A DNA stretch of 64,000 nucleotides from Lamellibrachia columna (Eukaryota; Annelida; Polychaeta; Sabellida; Siboglinidae), in the NCBI GenBank assembly GCA_963662155.1, contig OY759264.1:17683142-17747141 (forward strand), in the 5' to 3' direction. Below are positions 37,550-46,744 of this stretch, piece after piece. The translations under genes were made by a program, and so were the position numbers. Each line of letters starts with the position of its first letter. Position 1 is the stretch's first letter. The notes under the pieces are model-generated. The model was not told the DNA's origin. It ran no database searches and saw nothing but the letters and a program-made list of their open reading frames with translations.

Positions 37550-37582
37550 GTCACTTCTAAGAGGTATCCTAGGCCTAGAACG
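37550..37582 (+). CDS. Mini-exon 14 (33-nt variant, last of the array)
   Basis: Encodes VTSKRYPRPRT, 11 residues, phase 0 at both ends, with a TTTGCAG acceptor and GTGAGT donor. It is strongly basic and diverged from the others, as expected for an array edge. Confidence 0.7.
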
Positions 37583-37984
37583 GTGAGTTTGTGCTTCTTA
37601 AAATTAACGTGACTCACAGTCAGATACTTTCCTAGAAATGTGTACTCATGCACTCAGGCAAGCGCACAAGCCACCATCAACACACAGACAACACTGGCAG
37701 TGCTCAGGCTTGCTGACTAGTAAGCATCTTTAACAAACGTAATCAACTGCTATGCTGCTTTGCAGTGAGTCTTGTAGATGTCATGATTGACAATTAGATG
37801 TAAGCTTCGACATTTTTATCTGATGTGGGATCTGCGTGATGACATTAATGTGTCGAGTTTTTATAATGTTTTGATTGTGCCAGACTAGTTGATGGACTGC
37901 CATTGTGGCTAGTCAGATCAGTCACTGATGAAGTTGTGTTTGTGAATGACAGAATATTCTATGACATCCTGAATATGATGATAT

Positions 37985-39205
37985 GGTTTCTAGCTTGTCT
38001 ATATGTCCTTCTTACAATATGGCCTCCATGGTTGTATACAATATTCCAAATGCGGTCTAACCATTACTTTGTATAAGGGTACAATTAGCTGTTTCTCCTT
38101 ATATGTGATCGTTCTCCTAGATAGCCCTAGAATTTGATTACCTTTTGAAGCAACAATCCCCCACATTGCTCTGAAACTTTCATGTCAGCACTAAGTGTTA
38201 CTCCTAAGTCCTTTTCATTTGTGGTTCTACCTATTATAGCACCCCCATTTTATAATCTTCGTCCACGTTTCCATGTCCTATGTGTATGCATTTACACTTC
38301 CCAAAATTTAATAACATTTGCCATTTTTCTGACCATTTAACCAATTTATCTAGATCATCCTGTAAACTTTGTTTATCTGTATCATTTGTAACTTTTCTGA
38401 ATACTTTTGTGTCATCTGCAGATTTTAGTACTTTGCTAGATATGTCATCTTCAAAATCATTTATATATATATTATAAATAGTATATGTCCTAATACTGAT
38501 CCCAGTGGTACCCCACTCAAAACAGATTTCATGTTTGAAATCTCACCATCTACTATTACTCTCTGTCTTCTGTGTGTAAGCCACTTTTCTATCCAGTTAA
38601 TTACATCATTACCTGTGCCATGGGCTTTTAGTTTAAGTAACAATCTTTGATGGCACTTTATTGAAAAAAGTAAAAAGCATCCACTGGTGACCCATCATCT
38701 GCTCACTTTGTAATGTATAACCAATAGATTGGTTATACATGACCTTGCTTTTAGGAACCCATGTTGAGATGTATTTATTCATTTGTTTTACAAGACATTC
38801 CACCATGTGGACTCTAATTAATGGTTTTAGTGATTTGAATTCAACTGATGTTAAATTCACTGGTCTGTAACTTTCTGATTTGTTCATCGATCCCTTCTTA
38901 AATAGCTGCATAATGTTTGCTTCTTTCCATTCTGAAGGAACTCTTCCTTCTACGTTGCCTGTCAGTGCTAACTGAGCATCTACAATATCTTTATTTGTTC
39001 ATGATTCTGTGATACCTGTTACATGTCGGTCAGTATCTGCTAACATAATGTATAACTAGCTTTTTTTATATACTCTGCTCCTGGCATTTAAGCATACACG
39101 TGCAAGTTCATTTTTTTGCGAAATAATTGGTGAACATTTCTTTGGATGTGTATTTGTATTCCTTTGTGTTTTCTCTGTCAGTTCAACGCATCAAGTTTAG
39201 TATGT
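37985..39205 (-). mobile_element. CR1 element, copy F, internally deleted
   Basis: The minus strand carries RT pieces ([40 protein letters not shown]) and the LFKKGSMNKSESYRPVNLTS block. It then jumps near 38955 directly to the N-terminal ORF2 region, so most of the endonuclease is deleted. Confidence 0.8.
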
Positions 39206-39470
39206 TGTAGGCGCTGTATGCATTAGTTATTAGTTATGGATTTGTAATTTATATTTATTGAAAGATATTGTATTTGTATCGTACATAACAATACTGGTTA
39301 GGGGTGAGCCATAGATAAGTATCATACTTCTGTTCATTCCCTTTCTGCCAACACTCTATTGTTTATTTAATTTTTTTACATGTTACGAATGGTGTTGTAT
39401 TTTGTAATAATGGAATTTGTACTGTTGGTTGATGGAAATAAATTACTGATTGATTGATTGATTAACTGCC
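39206..39470 (+). mobile_element. LINE 3' end with (TTGA)n tail
   Basis: Non-coding AT-rich sequence ending 'ggaaataaattactgattga' followed by repeated 'ttga', a 3' end typical of LINEs. It separates CR1 copies F and G. No coding part remains, so the family is not assigned. Confidence 0.5.
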
Positions 39471-40575
39471 CTAAATAGTCCAATTTAACCTCCTGAAAAT
39501 TAGCATCTGGAACTGATAGAGGGGAGCGGTGGTCTAATGGTTAGAGCACCCGCCTGTCGATTGAGAGGACGGTGGTTCGATTCCACCTCTGCCGTTTCGA
39601 AACTTGGGCAGTTTCGTTCACCCCACTTTGCCCGTGTCTTTCGGAAGAGACACTAAAAGCCGTTGGTCCAAACTCCTGCGTTAGCTCAAGATTGGGCTGT
39701 TTGGAGTATAACTACTTGAGACTTGAGATAGTTAAATAATGTCCTCTCTGGTAAACACTGTACTGAAGTAACCATTTAGGTCTTCTGCCATTAAAAAAAT
39801 CTTGTGATATTTTCAGCACTGTCTTCTAATGGTCCAACCTTGTCTCCTGACATATGCATAAAAAAATTATTTTCTCATTTCCTTATATTTACCTTTGTGG
39901 AAGTTTCTCCTGAATTTTTTAATTTTTACTTTCTGATTTTCTTTGATGTAAAATGTATTTGATTATGATCACTGTTACCCAATGGTTAATATATTTTGAC
40001 ATTTTCCACTAATTCGTTTTGTTAAGACAAAACTATATGTAATACATTCTCTACCCTGGTTACTTCTAGCACGCATTGAGTAAGGAAGCTATCCTGAATT
40101 AAAAATAGAAACAGTTGGTTCTCATCCCCTGTACTCTCTAGAGATTTCCATTGTATGTGTCCATGGCTAAAATCTCCCAATATCCCTTTACTCACTTCCT
40201 TCATAGTGTTTTGTATTTTTGTGCTGTCCTCTTCATTTATGTTTGGACTTCGGTAAACTAATCCAATAGTTAATGTTGAATTTCCTGTAACTATATTGCA
40301 CCAAACATCGCAATCTGCTTCCGTTTCTAATTTTATTTTGTAAGGCTGAATATATTCTTTAATATATACAATAAAACCTCTCCCCTTCTTCCTATTCAAT
40401 CTCCCCTAAACAGTATGTATCCTGTCAGTCCTAATTCAGCATCTGATATGTCTTTGTTGGCCCATGATTCAGTTATACCAATTATGTGAGGGTCGGTATC
40501 TTCAACTATATTGTTTAATTCATTTTTCTTATTTACTAAGCCCCTTGCATTTAAGCACACGCATTTCTAACCAGA
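39471..40575 (-). mobile_element. CR1 element, copy G (endonuclease region), carrying a SINE
   Basis: The minus strand encodes endonuclease blocks at 40399-40022 (GFIVYIKEYIQPYKIKLE, TIGLVYRSPNINEED, LGDFSHGHIQWKSLEST, FLTQCVLEVTR), then a degenerate linker that is interrupted at 39521-39726 by a tRNA-derived SINE. From 40576 to 41285 nothing is recognisable. Confidence 0.8.
39521..39726 (+). mobile_element. tRNA-derived SINE inserted in CR1 copy G
   Basis: The head carries an A box (GGTCTAATGGTTAGAGC) and a B box (GGTTCGATTCC) at tRNA spacing, so it was born as a pol III transcript. The body continues with 'tttcgttcaccccactttg' and no gene. It is flanked by GATAG-like repeats, and CR1 sequence continues on both sides. 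The acceptor stem does not pair well, so it is not a functional tRNA gene. Confidence 0.8.
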
Positions 40576-41285
40576 GGCACATAAAGCACACATAGGGCTC
40601 ATGACACGTCATATGGTCATCTCGGCGTAATATTCTTGCAAGACTTTAATGATCTGCTTGGCGACATTATTGTTGGATTAAATAAACTGGGTCGACGTGC
40701 TCTGTACACACAAATGACTAACAAAAAGTTCCACTGACAACTATCGCTCACTAAACAAATAGGTGATATTTTGGGGTTCAACATTTTCTTATGGCATCAT
40801 AATTGGAATAAATTTAAAGCTGATGATCTACTGAACAGAGCTATAAAAATATCCAGTATGTGAATCATACGTACGCAGGTAGGTCAGATTTAAGGTCAAA
40901 ATCCTGTCTTAACGAAATAGTGGGGGCACTGTATTCCTGTAAACATAAAATGTTAATTTGTGACAACTAATCTGGCTATGTTTTGGGATGTTTAACTGTA
41001 CAAGTAATTTTTTTATATTGAATACATCAAATTATAAAATAACTACCTTTAAGTGTGATTCCTTGCAACAAAACATATAAAATTGTGTCCTTAAAATATC
41101 ATATTTTATATTGCATCTTGAAGCCCTATATTGTAGAAGATCTTAGGACTAATGTTCCTTATTTTCAAATATTCAGTCCGGTGCTGAGAAACAAAATGTT
41201 TCAACTGCTCCCTAAAACTTGTACGGAAATGTATATACTACATATATCCATTGTTTTTTATGAATGTATGAATCGTGTGTTCTAG

Positions 41286-41431
41286 GCTGTGTCGTGGATT
41301 AAGCACAGCAACAGATGGAGTGATAAACTATTCAATCTGCAGAAGCTGAAGGGAATTTCATCAGATAAATTGGTTGATGGGCTTGGACATGTTGCATTAT
41401 GCCTCGATGATGAATTCAAGATTGCTGATGG
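41286..41431 (+). CDS. Lead-in exon of the kinase gene (partial CDS)
   Basis: A 146-nt open exon between a TGTTCTAG acceptor and a G|GTAACC donor, entering in phase 0 (as the mini-exons leave) and leaving in phase 2, which the next exon completes. It starts AVSWIKHSNRWSDKLFNLQK and ends LDDEFKIADG. The last residues begin the kinase N-lobe: FKIADG runs into the glycine loop of the next exon. The earlier part is not a domain I recognise; it looks like a helical linker. This exon ties the mini-exon array to the kinase because both phases and the strand agree. Nothing else host-like is seen between 37583 and 41285. Confidence 0.8.
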
Positions 41432-41647
41432 GTAACCATTATGTCTTTACTGCATTGCTTATTTTTGCTTGGAGCTTTTGGGACTGTATAAAAATGGAGA
41501 TAGCAGTGCAGTGTTTTTGATATTTTCCATTTGTTTGGGTAGTATGATTTTAGGCAAATAAACATTTTGTAATTATGTTTACCGAATGATATATTCTGCA
41601 TCTAGTTTATTACATACAGTATATATGTTCATGCCGTTTCGTGTGTA

Positions 41648-41825
41648 ATAGATGTGGAGGTTTCAAAGTGGAAATCATTTTTGAGTGGGGTACGACAAGG
41701 ATCAGTATTAATACCTATATTATTCTTAATATATATCAATGGCTTGAATGATAATGTAACAAGCAATGTACTGAAATTTGCGGATGACACAAAAATGGTT
41801 AGAAAGCTTAACAATGATGCTACAT
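41648..41825 (+). mobile_element. CR1 RT fragment, copy H
   Basis: Encodes a short RT piece: [36 protein letters not shown] and FADDTKMV. Truncated at both ends. Confidence 0.85.
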
Positions 41826-41849
41826 CTGTCAGTTCTGTGTGAGACACAT

Positions 41850-43205
41850 ACAGCTTGTAGATATAGGCTTTATGGCCTGTGATTAAGGCTTCAGATAGTT
41901 TATCTGTTGCACCAAGCTGTGCAAGTGCTTGCACTATCTAATCGCCTTCATGAAGTTCTCTTGTAGCAATTTCCAGCATATCATCTTCACCTTTCTACCA
42001 GCGATCTCTGTCCCGGATAGTGCAAGAACATCTGGCAGTGCTGTAGCTTTGTTGGGATCAAGCTACATGATTGTAGGCAGTTCCTAACACAAAACTTGGC
42101 AGATATTTGGATAACATCTTAAAGCTAACTAGCACAAGAACGCCAGTATCTGGAGAGTGGATCCTTACCGAGCTGGCCCCTCTTTGATGTAGCATCAAGA
42201 GAATGAAGGATTAGCTTGGTGTCTGCTTCGTCTTGACTACTTGAGACATTAACTTGTTTATGGGTGGCTTCAGCATGATCACTCCATGCCACTACAACAT
42301 TATTTTCTATTCTCAGTGCCAGTTGTAGAACATTTTTAGCTAGCTAGATATGCTAAGAGTTTGTGTTCTTTATATGACCTAGAAGATTATGCATGGTAAC
42401 TCTGGCAATTGATGTTTATCTGTGATGCGATATGCTACAGCATTGTTACTGAATAGTCTTCTCTCACATGTAGACGTTTTCAGGGCTTTGCCAGCATTTT
42501 ACCTGTCAAACATCAAATGCACTTTGTCAGTCTCATTCCATGAAAAGCTTTGCTAGATCAGAGCGATTGGCGATTCACTCTGGCTTGTGTATTGATTGCA
42601 GATCAACCATTACGTCGATAATGGGGACGCGTTTGCAAATTGAGTCGGCTTGAATCTCATACTTTAGCTCTCATTCTGGCACTTGTGTGTCTTTTGGCAC
42701 GTTCTTGGCGAGTGACATCAGATCACTCTGATGCGTTATGGAAAACGGAACAATCTGCTGCAAATTCTCCTCGTACGAAAGGAAGTTCATAGGTTCCAAC
42801 TGGTTGCCTAAGATCAATATATCTGGCTTTGGAGAATGCAATCATGCGAGCAAAGAGTGTTCTATTTTGTCTCCAGTCTTTACAATAACTCTACTTCACT
42901 GCTGAAGACCACATACATAGTCTAAAGTTTTTTCACTGGAGCCCAAAGATTTACATCATTTGTTATTATTCTGAAACAAACTGCACACATGTCTCTTCTC
43001 CAACCTCTATCATTGTATTCATGTCTTCCTGGATCTTCTCAGGCAAAACAGCTTTGGTAACCATGTTTATCAGCTGGTCACATTCGTATGCAGACGGATT
43101 GGCTTCATCAATGGTGTGTTTGAAATCCATGAAACTCTTCTCCTGTTGCTTCTTTGAGCTTTTGATGATGTTTCGCTTTTGTGGTGGGTATGTTAGCCAT
43201 GTTCT
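41850..43205 (-). pseudogene. Degenerate remnant of a TE-associated gene of unknown function
   Basis: The minus strand, read in several frames, gives coherent pieces: FKHTIDEANPSAYECDQLIN and VTKAVLPEKIQED (about 43040-43130), VKTGDKIEHSLLA (about 42850-42885), SKARYIDLRQPVGTYEL (about 42785-42835), QDEADTKLILHSLDATSK (about 42180-42235) and IHSPDTGVLVL (about 42135-42165). From memory, an 'EADTK ... HSPDTDVLVL' protein of unknown role occurs in many copies in marine invertebrate genomes. It has many stops and is clearly dead. Confidence 0.5.
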
Positions 43206-43583
43206 AAGTTTGTAGGGAATGAAATGTTATCTAAACGGATGCATTCAAGCTATATTATTTTAAGCTGACATGTGACCATTTTGAAAAACGAGATGGTTGT
43301 AAAATGTCACTAATAAAATTGCTATGGCTGAATTAAAAATGTGATTTTTTACCTATTGGGCATTGAAAATGTGGGTGTAGCCACTAAAATGAACTTCGTA
43401 TGATATTCACAACTGGACTTGTGGGGGAAAATACTCAAGAATGGCGGTCATTTTTAAAACCAAGAAGGCACCATCAGACACCCCTCAAAGCTTACTATTA
43501 TGGTTTTTCTTGTGGGACATAGTGCACCTGATTATGTATATACTATATAAACATATTTTATAATGGCATATGGCTTGGTTTAG

Positions 43584-43743
43584 GTCCACTGGCACAACTG
43601 TGTATGTTGGCTTGGTTAACGATGGACGAGAAGTCGCAGTGAAAGAAGTGATGAAGAAAGGCCCTCAGTGGAAAGAATCCATGCTAGACGAAGTGAATGT
43701 TCTTGCGAAGCTAAAGGCACAAGACAATATTGTATCATACAAG
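43584..43743 (+). CDS. Kinase exon: glycine-rich loop to helix C (partial CDS)
   Basis: 160-nt exon, acceptor TTGGTTTAG, donor GTAAAG, entering to complete the split codon of the previous exon and leaving in phase 0. It gives GSTGTTVYVG (glycine loop, G-x2-G-x2-V-x2-G), EVAVKEV (the ATP-anchoring Lys) and MLDEVNVLAKL (helix C with the expected Glu), ending NIVSYK. The G-x-GT-x-VY-x-G form and the short, compact N-lobe resemble IRE1 and RNase L kinases more than standard Ser/Thr kinases. A role in stress or antiviral RNA cleavage cannot be claimed, because the RNase part of an IRE1-like protein would lie beyond the window. Confidence 0.88.
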
Positions 43744-43879
43744 GTAAAGTCAGTATCCTAATATATGTTGATATGGTCTTGACTTGAGACGTCTTTACAG
43801 TACCAGTATAAAGTCATTGGAACAGCAAATAATTTGGAGATTTTCTGTCTTTTTTAAATTCTCAAGTATACATAGGTAC

Positions 43880-45060
43880 TGTTTCATGTCCATGTCATTT
43901 TGAGCCGATATAACGGATCGTAAGGCTTATCATGACGAACAGCAAACACTTCTACTAGCAAACACTTGTCAGCTATACGACACCCATGTTTATTCACCCA
44001 ACTACAGCTCTGAACATTAGTTCAACACCGTCGCCATCTAGCTACTAGCTACATAATAGCGTAACATCTCCCTCCTTTTAGAGAAGTACAAAACTAAAAT
44101 ATGCGCAAACATTTATACACTTTATAGTAGAGTGTAGAAAGGTTATTCAACCTAATCTATTGTTATTCACCAACTATTGTTGTGTTTAGCTACACTACGT
44201 TCTATTAGCTGGTAATACTAGTCATAAACAAAATATAAACTACTCTAGCAATTGACTAGATAATAAACAATACTTATATGAAAGTGATTACACGTTGAAT
44301 AACTCTTACTGGTATCTAAATGAATACAGTTAAACTAAAGTTCTCATGTACTAAACAGAATAGCTATAAAGTAATACTACAGAATCAGATTACTGGATAT
44401 GTCTTACTGATATCCACATATGTTGAATTAATACTAACACAACATTCTCTTTATGAGTGTTCAAACACTAATGTGTCGTTCACCACACACATCGTAAAAA
44501 TGCGAGTGTCATTTCAATCACAGATCAAGTTGCAATCAAGACACATGTCTTCAAGGTCAAGTTGCATTAATTTAGGAGTTCGGTCTGCGTGTTGGTGTTG
44601 CGGATTCCCAGTACAATTCTATCCTGTAGCTCCGCCTCCGCCATGTCGAAGTGAAAACCATTGTATATCTTCACAGTATCGTCTGCCATAGTGTGCAGAA
44701 ATAGGGCTACCTGGGTTTCTCTGTGGTGACTGTCCAGCCTTGACAGGATTGTGTAAATGTTCCACCTCTGCTTAAACAACTTCCAGTTTTCTGTCAGATT
44801 TGTGGTGAAAGTCAGTGGTTGCGGTCGTCTAACACCAGGTATGAGAGGTGTCGGCACACTTGCTGGTTGCAAAGGGGACGAGTTGGCTTCGTCGCGGTGT
44901 GACATGTTGGCACGTGTAATGCAGAGAGTAATGCAATAAACAGACGTTCTTATGTAGGCAGATGATCAGCAACTATACCTACATACCACATGATGTCACC
45001 ATATTTCGTGTCCATGTCATATCTGATATGACGGATCGCAAGGCTTATTCAGAGCCGAGT
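43880..45060 (-). mobile_element. LTR retrotransposon remnant (gag only)
   Basis: A minus-strand element. The left LTR is 43880-44066 (187 bp, TG...CA on the + strand) and is followed on the element side by a purine-rich tract (complement of 'tctccctcctttta', 44067-44080), the polypurine tract. The right LTR is represented by about 45002-45050, matching the left in 'gtccatgtcat' and 'acggatcg(c/t)aaggcttat', and is truncated. Gag is at 44905-44567. Pol is absent: the gap between gag and the polypurine tract is only about 490 bp, so a large internal deletion occurred. Confidence 0.77.
44567..44905 (-). pseudogene. Gag-like ORF of the LTR element
   Basis: 112 residues. After a Pro-rich start comes NWKLFKQRWNIYTILSRLDS, then ETQVALFLHTMADD and VKIYNGFHF, the pattern seen in gag N-termini of many invertebrate Ty3-type retroelements. 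The ORF ends before any zinc knuckle or protease, consistent with internal deletion. Confidence 0.7.
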
Positions 45061-45079
45061 CAGCCGACCTACTAGAGCC

Positions 45080-45350
45080 GAGGTGTTCAAAATATTATAC
45101 GGGTTAGAAAGAATTCTGCCTGCTGACTTCCTTGACACGGATAAGGCACGGTATGCAACACGAGGGCATCGATTTAAAATCAGTAAAATGCACTCAAGAC
45201 TAGATCTAAGGAATTATTAATTTACTCACAGAATAGTAAATGACTGGAACCAACTTAAAGAGACTGCAGTTATGTCTGACTAAGGATATTAGCACATTTA
45301 AGGGTCACATTGATATATACTTAAAGAATAGGGCAGAGGATTATATGAGT
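45080..45350 (+). mobile_element. LINE RT C-terminal fragment (CR1/L2-like)
   Basis: The + strand reads, with stops, ADFLDTDKARYATRGHRFKI, MHSRLDLRNY, RIVNDWNQLKET and FKGHIDIYLKN, the C-terminal signature of CR1/L2-type LINE ORF2. It is a different family from the CR1 copies nearby. Confidence 0.68.
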
Positions 45351-45399
45351 CAGAGCATGTCTCCATTTTTCGTCATCTCCTCGACTGCAGCAACTTCGA

Positions 45400-46478
45400 A
45401 ATAAGTCAGAGAATTACAGACCAGTGAGTTTAACGTCAGTGATTTGTAAATTATTAGAAAGGTTAATTAAAGACCATATGGTGGACTTCCTCGTTAAGCA
45501 TAAATTATTAAATTCTTCTCAACATGGATTCCTTAAAGCAAGGTCATGCTTAACAAATATGTTATGTTTTTTGGAAGAAATCACTAAGTGGATAGACGTG
45601 GGATCGCCAGTAGATATTATCTACTTAGATTTTCAGAAAGCTTTTGACAAAGTGCCACATCAAAGATTACTACTTAAATTAAAAGCCCATGTATCGGGGA
45701 TAGCATAACTGACTGGATAGAACAATGGCTGACTGACAGAAGACAACGAGTTGTAGTAGATGGAGAAGTTTCAAATTGAAATCGGTTTTGAGTGGGGTAC
45801 CTCAAGGATCAGTATTAGGACCTATATTATTCTTAATTTATATCAATGACTTGGACGAGAGTATAACAAGTAACGTACTGAAATTTGCGGACGACACAAA
45901 ACTGTTTAGAAAGGTTAATACTGATGGTGATAAACAACATTTACAAAACGATCTAGACAGATTAGTGAAATGGTCTGAGAAATGGCAGATGCTGTTCAAT
46001 TTTGGGAAATGTAAATGCCTACATACAGGACATGGGAACTTGAATGTAAACTATAAAATGGGAGCTACTGTTCTTGGTACTACTGTAAAAGAAAAGGACT
46101 TAGGAGTTACAATAAGCGCTGATATGAAAGTTTCAGAGCAGTGTGGTATTGCAGCTTCAAAGGGTAATCAAATTCTTGGATTGATTAGAAGAAACATAAC
46201 ATATAAGGGAAAAAAGTTAATTATACCTCTTTATAAAGCAATAGTTAGACCTCATTTAGAATACTGTATACAAGCATGGAGACCATATCGTAAGAAGGAT
46301 ATAGATACGCTTGAACGCATACAAAGGAGAGCAACTAAAATGATTCCAGAACTTAGAGACCTTAGTTATGAAGAACGCCTGAAAGAATGTGGTTTAACAA
46401 CTCTAGAGACAAGGAGGTTAAGAGGAGATCAGATTGAAGTTTTTAAGATATTGAATGGATATGAAAATATTGATAGAA
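45400..46478 (+). mobile_element. CR1 element RT region, copy I
   Basis: RT begins at 45424 (SLTSVICKLLERLIKDHMV, KARSCLTNM, YLDFQKAFDKVPHQRL), is frameshifted near 45708 and continues at 45776 ([63 protein letters not shown]), ending ILNGYENIDR at 46478 where unrelated sequence begins. It is the best-preserved RT of this CR1 family in the window: 45776-46478 is fully open, with the FADD pair intact. The 5' part and 3' UTR are missing. Confidence 0.88.
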
Positions 46479-46744
46479 TTAAACTACTTGGGCTAACGCA
46501 GGAGTTTGTGGCGGACTGTGCACATGCGCTGTGGATGGTACATACAACTAAAAGACTAGTATCTTTAATGTTGCTGAAATTGTTTTTATCTGATAGTTTT
46601 ATTTATCTTATGTATAAGATGTTAAACGAAAATTTTTAATAGGTTGGTTACGTGTATGGATACTGTCGCTACCTTGCCACATGCACACATAGACAGTTTC
46701 CATACCCACACCATGGATAAGTTTACGCTGAGCACTGTGTTTTA

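Larger units (their letters stand above)
1..37984 (+). repeat. Tandem array of diverged intron-exon units, each with one 33/36-nt mini-exon
   Basis: Long blocks of similar sequence recur in the same order and orientation. A unit reads: a block with 'gatgttctatgaagtc', a block with 'accacattactttccatgtt', a block with 'gacaaaattaaatccag', a block with 'acatgttgcattctttta', the mini-exon, a short CA-rich stretch, 'tctgattgcactggcactg', and a block with 'gacatggaatatac'. Mini-exons lie at 330, 650, 2425, 3689, 9029, 17025, 18321, 18835, 19909, 24915, 29440, 31114, 35764 and 37550. Short units (about 0.3-0.5 kb) appear to be long units (about 1.3 kb) with internal deletions, for example between 18321 and 18835. 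Transposons interrupt the array at roughly 845-2158, 3006-3597, 4101-8161, 9175-16235, 19988-23644, 25262-29215, 30077-30502, 31600-35345 and 36953-37139. The units do not look like a transposon: they have no terminal structure, are not found outside this block in the window, and carry spliceable exons. Confidence 0.88.

Noticed and set aside
330..37582. Mini-exon blocks as transposon-borne repeats rather than exons
   Set aside because: They are confined to one orientation in one block, have splice sites and phase consistent with the kinase exons, and lack transposon ends.
39521..39595. Possible functional tRNA gene
   Set aside because: A and B boxes are good, but the two acceptor ends do not pair and the sequence runs into a SINE body; a second, related SINE lies at 52670.
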